DNA of 64,000 bases from Pseudomonas fluorescens (GCF_902497855.1 NZ_CABVHU010000007.1:124001-188000), one strand, 5' to 3'. Positions 25,764 through 35,480 are shown, counted from the stretch's first letter. The notes: generated by a model from the sequence alone, not told the origin. Program-made: numbers and translations.

Positions 25764-26570
25764 TTATACGGCTGCCGCGGGTGCCGCCGGCGCGCGATGA
25801 TAGGCCAGCCAGATCAGCAGCAGACCGCCGACGATCATCGGCATGCACAGTACCTGGCCCATGGTCAGCCAGTTCCAGGCCAGATAGCCCAGTTGCGCGT
25901 CCGGAACCCGAACGAATTCGACGATGAAACGGAAGATGCCATAGAACAGCGCGAACATCCCGGACACCGCCATGGTCGGCCGCGGCTTGCGCGAGAACAG
26001 CCAGAGGATGGCAAACAGCGCCACGCCTTCGAGGGCGAACTGATACAGCTGCGACGGGTGACGCGCCAGTCGCGCCGGGTCGGTCGGGAAGACCATCGCC
26101 CACGGCACGTCGGTCGCCTTGCCCCACAACTCGGCGTTGATGAAGTTGCCGATACGCCCGGCACCCAGGCCGATCGGTACCATCGGTGCCACGAAGTCCA
26201 TCAACTGGAAGAACGACTTGCCATTCTTTTTACCGAACCACAACGCCGCCAGCATCACGCCGATGAAGCCGCCATGGAACGACATGCCACCCTTCCACAC
26301 CTCGAAGATCAGCGTCGGGTTGGCCAGGTACGCGTTCAGATCGTAGAACAGCACATAACCCAGGCGGCCGCCGACAATGACGCCCATCGACATCCAGAAC
26401 ACCATGTCGGAGAGTTTCTCCTTGCTCCAGGTCGGGTCGAAGCGGTTCAGCCGGCGGGACGCCAACCACCATGCGCCGCCGATGCCGATCAGGTACATCA
26501 GGCCGTACCAGTGGATTTTCAGCGGACCGATGGCCAGGGCCACCGGGTCGATCTGCGGGTAAGGCAGCAT
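25764..26570 (-). CDS. lgt: Phosphatidylglycerol:prolipoprotein diacylglyceryl transferase
   Basis: Lgt adds diacylglycerol to the lipobox Cys of prolipoproteins, the first step of lipoprotein maturation, in the inner membrane. The 268-residue, seven-helix protein has the signature [21 protein letters not shown], quoted here by its core GRIGNFIN, including the essential Arg and Asn. [10 protein letters not shown] near residue 19 and [11 protein letters not shown] near residue 95 contain conserved His residues. The ATG at 26570 follows CGAGGAGTCGCA. Upstream of thyA in the same operon. Confidence 0.97.
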   Translation of the reverse strand: MLPYPQIDPVALAIGPLKIHWYGLMYLIGIGGAWWLASRRLNRFDPTWSKEKLSDMVFWMSMGVIVGGRLGYVLFYDLNAYLANPTLIFEVWKGGMSFHGGFIGVMLAALWFGKKNGKSFFQLMDFVAPMVPIGLGAGRIGNFINAELWGKATDVPWAMVFPTDPARLARHPSQLYQFALEGVALFAILWLFSRKPRPTMAVSGMFALFYGIFRFIVEFVRVPDAQLGYLAWNWLTMGQVLCMPMIVGGLLLIWLAYHRAPAAPAAAV

Positions 26571-26652
26571 TGCGACTCCTCGTTAGAGTTGAAACCTTCA
26601 AAATTCCCGGGGACGCTGTCACACCAGGATTAAGCCAGCATTGCGACGCGCG

Positions 26653-27435
26653 TCAGAGCAGGAAGCTCAGGCCAACGCAGAACAGCAAAGCGGCGAACAA
26701 TCTTTTCAGCAAGCGCGGCGACAGGCTGTGGGCCAGTCGAGCACCGAGGCGGGCGAACACCATGCTGGTCAGGGCGATCCCCAGCAGCGCCGGCAAATAA
26801 ATAAAACCGAGACTATGGGCCGGCAGCAAGGGATCGTGCCACCCCAGAATCATGAAACTTAATGCACTGGCCAACGCGATCGGCAGCCCGCAGGCCGAAG
26901 ATGTCGCCACCGCTTGCTGCATCGGCACGCTGCGCCAGGTCAGGAACGGCACGGTCAACGAACCGCCGCCAATCCCGAAAATCGCTGAAGCCCAGCCAAT
27001 CACACTGCCGGCCACGGTCAGACCGATTTTGCCCGGGACCGTACGGCTGGCTTTCGGCTTGACATCCAAGGCCAGCTGAACCGCGATGATCAGCGCAAAT
27101 ACGCCGATGATTTTCTGCAGGTTCGGTCCGGAGATCGCTTCGGCGGTCAGCGCGCCGAAACCGGCGCCGATGAGGATACCGACGGTCATCCAGGCAAAAA
27201 TCGGCCAACGCACGGCACCGCGGCGATGGTGCTCGCGGATGGCATTGATCGAGGTAAAGATGATCGTCGCCAGTGAGGTGCCGACCGCCAGGTGGGTCAA
27301 AATCGACGCATCGAAGCCCTGCAAGGTGAAACTGAACACCAGTACCGGGACGATGATGATTCCGCCCCCCACCCCGAACAGCCCGGCCAGCACGCCTGCA
27401 CAGGCGCCCAGCGCCAGGTACAGTAGAAATTCCAT
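26653..27435 (-). CDS. TauE/SafE-family membrane transporter (TSUP)
   Basis: A 260-residue polytopic membrane protein, probably eight segments in two related halves. Family landmarks are ACAGVLAGLFGVGGGIIIVP (residues about 12-31) and ASAIFGIGGGSLTVPFLTWR in the second half, the repeated G-x-GGG-x3-V-P motif. TSUP proteins export sulfite, sulfoacetate or other organic anions, but individual substrates are rarely known. Start at 27435 (MEFLLYLALG) chosen because a membrane segment begins there; the longer open frame overlaps the divergent gene. P. aeruginosa PA0340 holds the same position. It is upstream of lgt on the same strand with an 82-base gap. Confidence 0.86.
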   Translation of the reverse strand: MEFLLYLALGACAGVLAGLFGVGGGIIIVPVLVFSFTLQGFDASILTHLAVGTSLATIIFTSINAIREHHRRGAVRWPIFAWMTVGILIGAGFGALTAEAISGPNLQKIIGVFALIIAVQLALDVKPKASRTVPGKIGLTVAGSVIGWASAIFGIGGGSLTVPFLTWRSVPMQQAVATSSACGLPIALASALSFMILGWHDPLLPAHSLGFIYLPALLGIALTSMVFARLGARLAHSLSPRLLKRLFAALLFCVGLSFLL

Positions 27436-27568
27436 GGCCGTCCCCGCCCGCGTCCCGAAAATAGGAGCGGCATGGTAACGGATGCATGGCCTCAAGCTCC
27501 ACTGGATGGCGATGGATACCCGCTCGATGACTGCGTAGAGTGGGCAAAAAACACACATGGATCACCTT

Positions 27569-28315
27569 ATGTGCCTGATTGTCTTTGCCTGGCGCCCCGG
27601 TCACACCCAGCCGCTGATCGTCGCCGCCAACCGTGACGAATTCTACGCCCGCCCCAGCCTGCCGCTGGCGCAATGGCCGGAATCACCGCAGGTTTATGCC
27701 GGTCGCGATCTGGAGGCGGGCGGCACCTGGCTGGGTGTCGGCGCCAATGGGCGTTTCGCTGCGCTCACCAATATTCGCAACCCTCATCAACCACCTGCGC
27801 GAAAATCGCGAGGGGAACTGGTGGCGCGGTTTCTCGCCGGCACGCTGCCAATTGATCTCTATTTGAGCGACGTTGTTGCACGTTCGCTGGAATATGCCGG
27901 ATTTAACTTGCTGGTCGGCAACGCCAACGAGCTGTGGCATTTCAATGCCCGGGAAGCTGAGGCGGTGATGCTGCCACCGGGTGTTTATGGATTATCGAAC
28001 GCCGGGCTGGATACGCCCTGGCCCAAGCTGCTGAAGGCTCGGGCGGCGCTGGAGGAAGTGCTGGACGATCCGCAGCCTCAGTCGCTATTGGCGCTGCTGA
28101 ACGATCCGCAGACGGCGCCCTTTGCCGAGCTACCGGATACCGGGGTGGGGTTGGCGACCGAGGCGTTGCTGTCGAGTGTGTTCATTGCCAGCCCGACTTA
28201 CGGGACTCGGGCGAGTACGGCGTTGATCGTGCAGGCGGATGGGACACGACATATGGTCGAGCGGAGTTTCGGGCCGTATGGGGGCCATCTTGGGGAAGTG
28301 GAGATGAAGGTTTAG
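27569..28315 (+). CDS. NRDE (TANGO2-like) family protein
   Basis: A 248-residue protein of the transport-and-Golgi-organisation-2 family, named for its N-R-D-E motif, visible as AANRDEFYARP. The family has an Ntn-hydrolase-like fold and an invariant Cys2. For that reason I prefer the ATG at 27569 (MCLIVFAWRPG), which places Cys at position 2, over the ATG 12 bases upstream. GGTWLGVGANGRFAALTNIR and YGTRASTALIV are further family motifs. Bacterial function is unclear; eukaryotic TANGO2 has been linked to haem and acyl-CoA handling. Confidence 0.85.
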   Translation: MCLIVFAWRPGHTQPLIVAANRDEFYARPSLPLAQWPESPQVYAGRDLEAGGTWLGVGANGRFAALTNIRNPHQPPARKSRGELVARFLAGTLPIDLYLSDVVARSLEYAGFNLLVGNANELWHFNAREAEAVMLPPGVYGLSNAGLDTPWPKLLKARAALEEVLDDPQPQSLLALLNDPQTAPFAELPDTGVGLATEALLSSVFIASPTYGTRASTALIVQADGTRHMVERSFGPYGGHLGEVEMKV

Positions 28316-28335
28316 ATCTGTGATGCCCGGACGGG

Positions 28336-28420
28336 CCTCTTCGCGAGCAGGCTCGCTCCCACATTGGATCTGGGATTAGCGCAAATCCCCTGTGGGAGCG
28401 AGCCTGCCCGCGAAAGGGCC
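28336..28420. repeat. REPIN, GAGCCTGC subtype
   Basis: Left arm TTCGCGAGCAGGCTCGCTCC, right arm GTGGGAGCGAGCCTGCCCGC (one base changed). Located between convergent genes. Confidence 0.88.
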
Positions 28421-28429
28421 ATCAGCCTT

Positions 28430-30709
28430 TCAGAGAGTCTTGGCCGAAGCCGGATTGATCATCCGCGCCAATCCAAGATTCTTCAGCGCCAGTTGCAGCG
28501 AACTGTGGATCACTTGCGGATTGTCGATGGTCATCAGCTCGGCCAGCATTTCCTTGGCCCTGCTCAGGTTGATCTGCCGCAGCATCCACTTCACTTTCGG
28601 CAAGTTGGTCGCGTTCATCGACAGGCTGTCGAAACCCATCGCCATCAACAGCACCGCCGCTGCCGGGTCACCGGCCATTTCGCCGCAGATGCTCACCGGT
28701 TTGCCTTCGGCATGGGCATCGCGCACCACGTTCTGCAGCGCTTGCAGGACCGCCGGGTGCAGGTAGTCGTAGAGGTCGGCGACTCGCGGGTTGTTGCGGT
28801 CCACGGCCAGCAGGTACTGAGTCAGGTCGTTGGAGCCGACCGACAGGAAGTCCACTTGCCGCGCCAGTTCCTTGGTCTGATAAACCGCCGCCGGGATTTC
28901 GATCATCACACCGATCGGTGGCATCGGCACGTCGCAGCCCTCGTCGCGCACTTCGCCCCAGGCCCGGTGGATCAGATGCAGGGCTTCTTCCAGTTCGTGG
29001 ATGCCGGAAATCATCGGCAGCAGAATCCGCAGGTTGTTCAGGCCTTCGCTGGCCTTGAGCATCGCACGGGTCTGGACCAGGAAGATTTCCGGGTGATCGA
29101 GGGTGACGCGAATGCCGCGCCAGCCGAGGAACGGGTTGTCTTCCTTGATCGGGAAGTACGACAGCGATTTGTCGCCACCGATGTCCAGGCTGCGCATGGT
29201 CACCGGCTGCGGATGAAACGCGGCGAGCTGCTCGCGATAGATCGCCAGTTGCTCTTTTTCGCTCGGGAAGCGCTGGTTGATCATGAACGGCACTTCGGTG
29301 CGGTACAGACCGACGCCCTCGGCGCCACGCTTCTGCGCCCGTGCCACGTCCGCCAGCAGGCCGGTGTTGACCCACAGCGGCATGCGGTGGCCGTCAAGGG
29401 TGATGCACGGCAGATCCCGCAGCGCATCCAGCCCGAGGGCCAGCTGTTTCTCTTCCTCGACGATCTCGGCGAAGTGCTTGCGCAGCACTTCGCTGGGGTT
29501 GGTGTAGACCTCGCCGTGATAGCCGTCGACGATCATCTGGATGCCGTCGACCTTGGAATACGGCAGGTCAACCAGGCCCATCACCGTCGGGATGCCCATG
29601 GCGCGCGCCAGGATCGCCACGTGGGAGTTGCCGGAACCGAGTACCGAGACCAGACCGACCAGCTTGCCTTCCGGCACCTCGCCGAGCATTGCCGGCGTCA
29701 GTTCTTCGCTGATCAGAATACTGTTGTCGGGATAGACCAGGGTCTGCTGACGCTCTTCCTGCAGATAGGCCAGCAAGCGTCGACCGAGGTCCTTGACGTC
29801 CGAGGCGCGTTCACGCAGGTAGGCGTCATCCATCAATTCAAAGCGGTTGACGTGTTCAGTGACCACCTGGCGCAACGCGCCCTGGGCCCACTGGCCGGTC
29901 TTGATCACGGTAGTGATTTCGCTGCCGAGCGAGGCATCGTCGAGCATCATCAGGTAAACGTCGAACAGTGCGCGCTCTTCCGGGCGCAACTGGTTCGCGA
30001 GTTTGGCTGACAAAGCGCGCATGTCGGCGCGCACGCCTTCGATGGCGGTCTTGAACAGCCCGAGTTCGGCGGCGATGTCAGTGATGGTCTTGTCGGGCAC
30101 CACGTCCAGATCGGCCGGCGGCAACATGACCACCGCGGTACCGACCGCCGCACCCGGCGAACCCGGCACGCCGACGAACTTTGCTTCCTGGATGCCCTTG
30201 CCCTGACGCCCCAGGCCACGGATCGAACCGGTGGCCTCGGCGTGGGCGATAACGCCGGCGAGCTGCGCGCTCATGGTGACGAGGAAGGCTTCTTCGCCCT
30301 CATCGAACTGGCGGCGTTCCTTTTGCTGGATGACCAACACGCCGACGACGCGGCGGTGGTGAATGATCGGTGCGCCGAGGAACGAGGCAAAGCGCTCTTC
30401 ACCGGTCTCGGCAAAGTAGCGATAGCGCGGGTGATCCGCGGCGTTTTCCAGGTTCAGGGGTTCTTCACGCGTGCCGACCAGACCGACCAGACCTTCGTTG
30501 GGCGCCATGCTGACCTTGCCGATCGAGCGCTTGTTCAAGCCCTCGGTGGCCATCAGCACGAAGCGATTGGACTCGGGGTCGAGCAAGTAGACCGAGCAGA
30601 CCTGGCTGCCCATGGCCTCTTTGACGCGCAACACAATAATCCCCAACGCCGCCTTGAGATCCTTGGCGGAGTTAACTTCCTGGACGATCTTGCGCAGCGT
30701 ATTGAGCAT
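28430..30709 (-). CDS. ptsP: Phosphoenolpyruvate-protein phosphotransferase of the nitrogen PTS (EI-Ntr)
   Basis: PtsP takes phosphate from phosphoenolpyruvate and passes it to NPr (PtsO), then to PtsN; the chain senses nitrogen and carbon status. The 759-residue protein has an N-terminal GAF domain (about 1-150), then the EI domains. The phospho-His is in GSGNSHVAILARAMGIPTVMG (core SHVAILARAMG). GVGLYRTEVPFM and the PEP-binding segment MRSLDIGGDKSLSYFP follow, then VDFLSVGSNDLTQY and the C-terminal CGEMAGDPAA. It follows rppH by 22 bases, a gene order shared by many Gammaproteobacteria. Confidence 0.96.
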   Translation of the reverse strand: MLNTLRKIVQEVNSAKDLKAALGIIVLRVKEAMGSQVCSVYLLDPESNRFVLMATEGLNKRSIGKVSMAPNEGLVGLVGTREEPLNLENAADHPRYRYFAETGEERFASFLGAPIIHHRRVVGVLVIQQKERRQFDEGEEAFLVTMSAQLAGVIAHAEATGSIRGLGRQGKGIQEAKFVGVPGSPGAAVGTAVVMLPPADLDVVPDKTITDIAAELGLFKTAIEGVRADMRALSAKLANQLRPEERALFDVYLMMLDDASLGSEITTVIKTGQWAQGALRQVVTEHVNRFELMDDAYLRERASDVKDLGRRLLAYLQEERQQTLVYPDNSILISEELTPAMLGEVPEGKLVGLVSVLGSGNSHVAILARAMGIPTVMGLVDLPYSKVDGIQMIVDGYHGEVYTNPSEVLRKHFAEIVEEEKQLALGLDALRDLPCITLDGHRMPLWVNTGLLADVARAQKRGAEGVGLYRTEVPFMINQRFPSEKEQLAIYREQLAAFHPQPVTMRSLDIGGDKSLSYFPIKEDNPFLGWRGIRVTLDHPEIFLVQTRAMLKASEGLNNLRILLPMISGIHELEEALHLIHRAWGEVRDEGCDVPMPPIGVMIEIPAAVYQTKELARQVDFLSVGSNDLTQYLLAVDRNNPRVADLYDYLHPAVLQALQNVVRDAHAEGKPVSICGEMAGDPAAAVLLMAMGFDSLSMNATNLPKVKWMLRQINLSRAKEMLAELMTIDNPQVIHSSLQLALKNLGLARMINPASAKTL

Positions 30710-30731
30710 GGCTCGGGGTCGAACTCCGTCG

Positions 30732-31211
30732 TCAGTCGCGCGTTAAAAGGCGCGGGGCAAGCTCTTTGAGAGCGCGTCGATACACCTCGCGCTTGAATGT
30801 CACCACCTGGCCCAACGGATACCAATAACTGACCCAGCGCCAGCCATCGAATTCCGGTTTACCGGTCAAATCCATCCGCACCCGCTGCTCGTTCGAGATC
30901 AGGCGCAGGAGAAACCATTTCTGCTTCTGTCCGATGCACAGCGGTTGGCTGTGGGTACGGACCAGACGTTGCGGCAAACGATAGCGCAACCAGCCCCGGG
31001 TGCAGGCGAGAATTTCAACATCTTCACGTTCCAGGCCCACTTCTTCGTTCAACTCGCGGTACAAGGCGTCTTCCGGCGTCTCCTGGGGGTTGATTCCTCC
31101 CTGTGGAAACTGCCAGGCATCTTGATTGATACGGCGAGCCCATAGCACCTGGCCGGCATCATTCGTCAGAATGATCCCGACATTGGGGCGGAAACCATCG
31201 GGGTCGATCAC
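30732..31211 (-). CDS. rppH: RNA pyrophosphohydrolase
   Basis: RppH removes pyrophosphate from 5'-triphosphate mRNAs, marking them for RNase E decay. The Nudix box is complete: [20 protein letters not shown] then VGL, fitting G-x5-E-x7-REU-xEE-xGU. I chose the GTG at 31211 ([15 protein letters not shown]), which gives the family's 159 residues and has GCGAGGTTGTTGCC as ribosome binding site; the frame is open further upstream. ptsP follows at 22 bases. Confidence 0.93.
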   Translation of the reverse strand: MIDPDGFRPNVGIILTNDAGQVLWARRINQDAWQFPQGGINPQETPEDALYRELNEEVGLEREDVEILACTRGWLRYRLPQRLVRTHSQPLCIGQKQKWFLLRLISNEQRVRMDLTGKPEFDGWRWVSYWYPLGQVVTFKREVYRRALKELAPRLLTRD

Positions 31212-31354
31212 GGCAACAACCTCGCAAACGCATGTCCCCGCATTGTTCCACAAAGGTTGTGAAGGCAGCAACGAGCCGGTCTACCTTATGTGCACTCTTG
31301 TGAAAAGTACGTATTCTGGACGCCTTTCTACAGACTTTTCAGCGAGTAACTGCA

Positions 31355-32011
31355 ATGCGGCTGGCTTTATTCGACTTGGACAACACGCTTCTGGGCGGTG
31401 ACAGTGACCACGCCTGGGGCGATTACCTGTGCGAGCGCGGCTTTCTCGACGCCGTCGCCTACAAGGCACGCAACGACGAGTTTTATCAGGACTACCTGGC
31501 CGGCAAGCTGGATAACGATGCGTACCTGAACTTCTGCCTCGAAGTCCTCGGTCGCACGGAAATGGCCACGCTTGATGAATGGCACCTGGATTACATGCGC
31601 GATTGCATCGAACCGATCGTGCTGCCCAAGGCCATCGAACTGTTGGCAAAGCACCGCGAGGCCGGCGACAAACTGGTGATCATCACCGCGACCAACCGCT
31701 TCGTGACCGGGCCAATTGCCCAGCGTCTCGGGGTCGAAACCTTGATTGCCACGGAATGTGAAATGGTCGATGGCCGTTACACCGGGCGCAGCACCGACAT
31801 TCCGTGCTTTCGCGAAGGCAAGGTGACCCGGTTGATTCGTTGGCTGGAAGAGACTGGCCACAATCTGGAAGACAGCTATTTCTACAGCGACTCGATGAAT
31901 GATTTGCCATTGCTGGAGCAGGTGGCGAATCCGGTGGCGGTTGATCCGGATCCTAACTTGCGGGCTGAGGCCGAGAAGCGTGGGTGGCCGGTAATGAGTC
32001 TGCGCGACTGA
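31355..32011 (+). CDS. HAD-IB phosphatase
   Basis: A 218-residue HAD hydrolase of subfamily IB. Motif I is [16 protein letters not shown], motif [10 protein letters not shown], motif III a Lys in FREGKVTRL, and motif [19 protein letters not shown]. This layout resembles phosphoserine phosphatase-like and CicA-like proteins, but the [10 protein letters not shown] cap differs from SerB. Annotations in the group include histidinol-phosphatase and phosphoserine phosphatase; the sequence does not settle the substrate. Divergent from rppH across 143 bases. PA0335 is at the same place in P. aeruginosa. Confidence 0.85.
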   Translation: MRLALFDLDNTLLGGDSDHAWGDYLCERGFLDAVAYKARNDEFYQDYLAGKLDNDAYLNFCLEVLGRTEMATLDEWHLDYMRDCIEPIVLPKAIELLAKHREAGDKLVIITATNRFVTGPIAQRLGVETLIATECEMVDGRYTGRSTDIPCFREGKVTRLIRWLEETGHNLEDSYFYSDSMNDLPLLEQVANPVAVDPDPNLRAEAEKRGWPVMSLRD

Positions 32012-32016
32012 TATCG

Positions 32017-32186
32017 CCTTCGCGGGCAAGCCTCGCTCCTACAGGGATTTGTGTTGGTCGCCGAAAATGGACACGACGCACACCTGTAGGAGCGAGGCTT
32101 GCCCGCGATGGTCGTTAACGATGACGCGGGTGCCTGACTCCCCGTAGCAACCTTGAGTTTTTCGCGAGCAAGCTCGCTCCTACACT
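32017..32186. repeat. Three REP-A arms: a GAGGC/GCCCG REPIN sharing an arm with a GAGC/TCGC arm
   Basis: TTCGCGGGCAAGCCTCGCTCC at 32019 faces GTAGGAGCGAGGCTTGCCCG at 32085; the latter also faces GCGAGCAAGCTCGCTCCTAC at 32164 across the interior GATGGTCGTTAACGATGACG. The third arm overlaps the stop of the DUF2269 gene. Confidence 0.82.
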
Positions 32187-32605
32187 GGCTTGGCGCCCAT
32201 CAACCCCGCAATCGCGATGAAACAAATGAAGCTGAACAGTGCGAGGGCGAAGGTGAACTTGCCATTGCCTCCTGGTCCCTTGCTCAACTTGTTGAGTCGC
32301 ACCACCAGCCAAAACCAGACCAACGCCGCCACGGTGTAAAGCACACTCGAAGCCAGCAACCAGGTCTGCCCCAACGGCCAGCCCACCAGATGCACCATCC
32401 ACCACCCGGTGAACGGCATGCTCAGCAATGCCAACCCCATCAACACCCAGATGAATACCCCCGGTCGCTGCAACGTGCGAGCGTGGGCCGTCGCATCACC
32501 GTTGCGCCGCGCACGCCAGACCCAGACCGCCAGCCCCAGCGCGCTGATCAATAGCAACACCGTCGCCACGATGTGCGCCACTTTCAGCGCGGTTAACGTT
32601 TCCAT
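32180..32605 (-). CDS. DUF2269-type integral membrane protein
   Basis: A 141-residue protein with four hydrophobic segments, near 6-28, 49-69, 81-103 and 117-138, and short charged loops. The N-terminal KVAHIVATVLLLISALGLAV and the WWMVHLVGWPLGQTWLLAS middle fit DUF2269, an uncharacterised membrane family. The last few codons overlap a REP arm (CACTGTAGGAGCG on the coding strand after the stop). It lies 38 bases downstream of ilvA on the same strand and might be co-transcribed. Function unknown. Confidence 0.75.
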   Translation of the reverse strand: METLTALKVAHIVATVLLLISALGLAVWVWRARRNGDATAHARTLQRPGVFIWVLMGLALLSMPFTGWWMVHLVGWPLGQTWLLASSVLYTVAALVWFWLVVRLNKLSKGPGGNGKFTFALALFSFICFIAIAGLMGAKPV

Positions 32606-32643
32606 GAATCGATTCCTTATAGGCTGCCCATCAGCGTAGCCCC

Positions 32644-34158
32644 TCAGCCGAGGAACAGCTGATAGGCCGGGTTGTCGCTTTCATCCCAGTACGGGTAGCC
32701 GATTTCTTCCAGTGCCGCCGGCACCAGATGACGTTCACCATGGGGTACTTGCAGGCCGGCAACCACACGGCCATCAGCCGCGCCGTGGTTGCGGTAGTGA
32801 AACATCGAAATGTTCCAGCGCCCGCCGAGCTTGTTGAGGAAGTTGAACAGCGCACCGGGCCGCTCCGGGAATTCAAAGCGCAATACCACCTCATCGACGA
32901 CATGGGCCGCACGCCCGCCGACCATGTGACGGATATGCAACTTGGCCAGTTCGTTGTCGGTCAGGTCGAGTACCGGGAAGCCCTGTTCGGTCAGACTGGC
33001 CAGCAGCGCACTGCGCGGATCGTTTTCCGGGTGCGTCTGCACGCCGACGAAGATATGAGCTTCGCTGCCGGTGTTGTAGCGGTAATTGAATTCGGTGATC
33101 TGGCGCTTGCCGATGGCTTCGCAGAACGCCTTGAAGCTGCCTGGCTTCTCGGGGATGGTCACGGCGATGATCGCCTCGCGGCCCTCGCCCAGTTCGGCAC
33201 GTTCTGCCACGTGACGCAGGCGATCGAAGTTGACGTTGGCCCCGGAATCGATGGCGACGAAGGTATGCCCGGTGATGCCATGTTGCTCGACGTACTTCTT
33301 GATCCCGGCGACCCCCAAGGCCCCGGCAGGTTCGGTGATCGAGCGGGTATCGTCGTAGATATCCTTGATCGCCGCACAGATCTCGTCGGTGCTGACGGTG
33401 ATCACTTCATCCACATGGTCCTTGCAGATATCGAAGGTGTGCTGGCCGATCTGCGCCACCGCGACGCCGTCGGCGAAGAGGCCCACGGTCGGCAGCACCA
33501 CACGCTCGCCAGCCGCCATGGCGGCTTGCAGGCAGTTGGAGTCGTCGGGTTCGACGCCGATGACCTTGATTTCCGGACGCAGGTATTTCACATACGCGGC
33601 GATTCCGGCAATCAGCCCGCCACCGCCCACCGGGACGAAAATCGCGTCCAGGCGCCCCGGGTGCTGGCGCAGGATTTCCATGGCCACCGTGCCCTGCCCG
33701 GCAATGGTATGGGGATCGTCGTAGGGGTGGATGTAGACGTAACCTTTTTCGTCCACCAGTTTCAGCGAGTAAGCCAGGGCTTCCGGAAACGAATCGCCGT
33801 GCAGCACGACCTTGCCGCCACGGGAGCGCACGCCTTCGACTTTGATTTCCGGCGTGGTCTTGGGCATGACGATGGTGGCTTTCACACCCAGCACCTTGGC
33901 CGCCAGGGCCAGGCCTTGGGCGTGGTTGCCCGCCGAAGCGGTAACGACGCCGCGCGCGCGTTCTTCATCGGACAGCTGGGTGAGCTTGTTATAAGCGCCG
34001 CGAATCTTGAACGAGAACACCGGCTGCAAGTCTTCGCGCTTGAGCCAGATATCGTTGCCCAGCCGCTCGGAAAGCTGGCGGGCAGTCTGCAGAGGGGTTT
34101 CTACGGCAACGTCATAAACGCGCGAGGTGAGGATCTTTTTGACGTACTGTTCGAGCAT
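32644..34158 (-). CDS. ilvA: Threonine ammonia-lyase (biosynthetic threonine deaminase)
   Basis: IlvA converts threonine to 2-oxobutanoate, the first step of isoleucine synthesis, using PLP. The PLP Lys is in QPVFSFKIRGAYNKL (near residue 51), and the phosphate-binding loop is PVGGGGLIAGIAAYVK. Two ACT-like regulatory repeats follow from about residue 325 (ITEFNYRYNTGSEAHIFVGV and the later LFNFLNKLGGRWNISMFHYR), the allosteric part that senses isoleucine and valine. The 504-residue length is typical for the biosynthetic enzyme. ilvD is on the other strand about 24 kb away. Confidence 0.97.
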   Translation of the reverse strand: MLEQYVKKILTSRVYDVAVETPLQTARQLSERLGNDIWLKREDLQPVFSFKIRGAYNKLTQLSDEERARGVVTASAGNHAQGLALAAKVLGVKATIVMPKTTPEIKVEGVRSRGGKVVLHGDSFPEALAYSLKLVDEKGYVYIHPYDDPHTIAGQGTVAMEILRQHPGRLDAIFVPVGGGGLIAGIAAYVKYLRPEIKVIGVEPDDSNCLQAAMAAGERVVLPTVGLFADGVAVAQIGQHTFDICKDHVDEVITVSTDEICAAIKDIYDDTRSITEPAGALGVAGIKKYVEQHGITGHTFVAIDSGANVNFDRLRHVAERAELGEGREAIIAVTIPEKPGSFKAFCEAIGKRQITEFNYRYNTGSEAHIFVGVQTHPENDPRSALLASLTEQGFPVLDLTDNELAKLHIRHMVGGRAAHVVDEVVLRFEFPERPGALFNFLNKLGGRWNISMFHYRNHGAADGRVVAGLQVPHGERHLVPAALEEIGYPYWDESDNPAYQLFLG

Positions 34159-34228
34159 CGGAAAGCATCACTGAGCGAGTTGGGCAGGGTCAAGGAGTCT
34201 AACCCGGCTTTCGGGCGGGCGACCACAC

Positions 34229-34322
34229 TTGTAGGAGCGAGGCTTGCCCGCGAAAGCGATCTAGCTGTCAATATTTATGCTGCATGTGACGGCATCTTCG
34301 CGGGCAAGCCTCGCTCCTACAG
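34229..34322. repeat. REPIN, GAGGC/GCCCG subtype
   Basis: GTAGGAGCGAGGCTTGCCCG and CGGGCAAGCCTCGCTCCTAC, perfect complements, between the divergent ilvA and rpiA genes; either promoter must lie outside it. Confidence 0.9.
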
Positions 34323-34459
34323 TTAATGGTCCAGTAATGGTCCAGTTAGGGTCACGGGTGCAGGTAACCGTCGCGGCCCGCCAATCGGGCAATGACCTTC
34401 CCCGCCCCGAAGCCTATAATGCCGGCCTTTCGTCCCTCCTTCGGCACCTCGGAGCCCGC

Positions 34460-35134
34460 ATGACCCAGGATCAACTCAAACAGGCAGTGGCTCAGGCCGC
34501 CGTCGACTTCATCCTTCCGAAACTCGATGACAAGAGCATTGTCGGGGTCGGCACCGGCTCCACCGCCAACTGTTTCATCGATGCCCTGGCCCGGCACAAG
34601 GGCGCGTTCGACGGCGCGGTCGCCAGCTCCGAAGCCACCGCTGCGCGCCTCAAGGGCCACGGCATTCCGGTGTATGAGCTCAACACCGTCAGCGACCTCG
34701 AGTTCTACGTCGACGGCGCCGATGAAAGCGATGAGCACCTGAACCTGATCAAGGGCGGCGGTGCAGCCCTGACCCGCGAGAAGATCGTCGCGGCCGTGGC
34801 CAAGACCTTCATCTGCATTGCCGACGCCAGCAAACTGGTACCGGTCCTCGGCGAATTCCCGCTGCCGGTGGAAGTGATCCCGATGGCCCGCAGCCATGTG
34901 GCCCGCGAGCTGGTGAAGCTCGGCGGCGACCCGGTTTACCGTGAAGGCGTATTGACCGATAACGGCAACATCATCCTCGATGTGTTCAACATGCAGATCA
35001 CCAACCCGGTCGAGCTGGAGACGCAGATCAATGCCATCGTTGGCGTGGTCACCAATGGGTTGTTCGCGGCACGCCCGGCCGACTTGCTGTTGCTGGGCAC
35101 CAGCGAAGGCGTAAAAACCCTGCGCGCCCAATAA
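34460..35134 (+). CDS. rpiA: Ribose-5-phosphate isomerase A
   Basis: RpiA interconverts ribose 5-phosphate and ribulose 5-phosphate in the non-oxidative pentose phosphate pathway. The 224-residue protein has [14 protein letters not shown] (phosphate loop), [20 protein letters not shown] (core DGADE and KGGG with the catalytic Asp and Lys), and ALTREKIVA with the catalytic Glu. Start at 34460 gives [12 protein letters not shown]; it is preceded by CACCTCGGAGCCCGC. The longer frame upstream runs through a REPIN and is not coding. Confidence 0.97.
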   Translation: MTQDQLKQAVAQAAVDFILPKLDDKSIVGVGTGSTANCFIDALARHKGAFDGAVASSEATAARLKGHGIPVYELNTVSDLEFYVDGADESDEHLNLIKGGGAALTREKIVAAVAKTFICIADASKLVPVLGEFPLPVEVIPMARSHVARELVKLGGDPVYREGVLTDNGNIILDVFNMQITNPVELETQINAIVGVVTNGLFAARPADLLLLGTSEGVKTLRAQ

Positions 35135-35152
35135 GCCGTACGCAGCCCCCCG

Positions 35153-35466
35153 TGTAGGAGCTGGCTTGCCAGCGAAGGCGGCGTAACAGTCGACATAAAT
35201 GTTGAATGTGACGGCCTCTTCGCTGGCAAGCCAGCTCCTACAGGGCGAAAGCGGCGTAACAGTCGACATAGATGTTGAATGTGACGGCCTCTTCGCTGGC
35301 AAGCCAGCTCCTACAGGGCGAAAGCGGCGTAACAGTTGACATGGATGTTGAATGTTAGGGCCTCTTCGCTGGCAAGCCAGCTCCTACAGGGCGAAAGCGG
35401 CGTAACAGTCGACATAGATGTTGAATGTGACGGCCTCTTCGCTGGCAAGCCAGCTCCTACAGGGGG
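35153..35466. repeat. Tandem array of REP-A hairpins, 73-base period
   Basis: After one inverted arm (GTAGGAGCTGGCTTGCCAGC at 35154) come four direct copies of CGCTGGCAAGCCAGCTCCTAC starting at 35221, 35294, 35367 and 35440, exactly 73 bases apart. The 45-base spacer CAGGGCGAAAGCGGCGTAAC, then AGTCGACATAGATGTTGAAT, is copied with only one to three changes. The array fills most of the 346-base gap between rpiA and the next gene; nothing else is visible there. Confidence 0.95.
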
Positions 35467-35480
35467 GGCGTGTTTGGGCT

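Noticed and set aside
28364..30010. A plus-strand open frame of about 548 codons opposite ptsP
   Set aside because: ptsP is unambiguous on the minus strand. The plus-strand translation is His/Gln/Asp-rich without domains.
35153..35466. Regularly spaced repeats resembling a CRISPR array
   Set aside because: Spacers are nearly identical to each other, the repeated core is a REP hairpin found throughout the window, and there are no cas genes. It is a tandem REP array.
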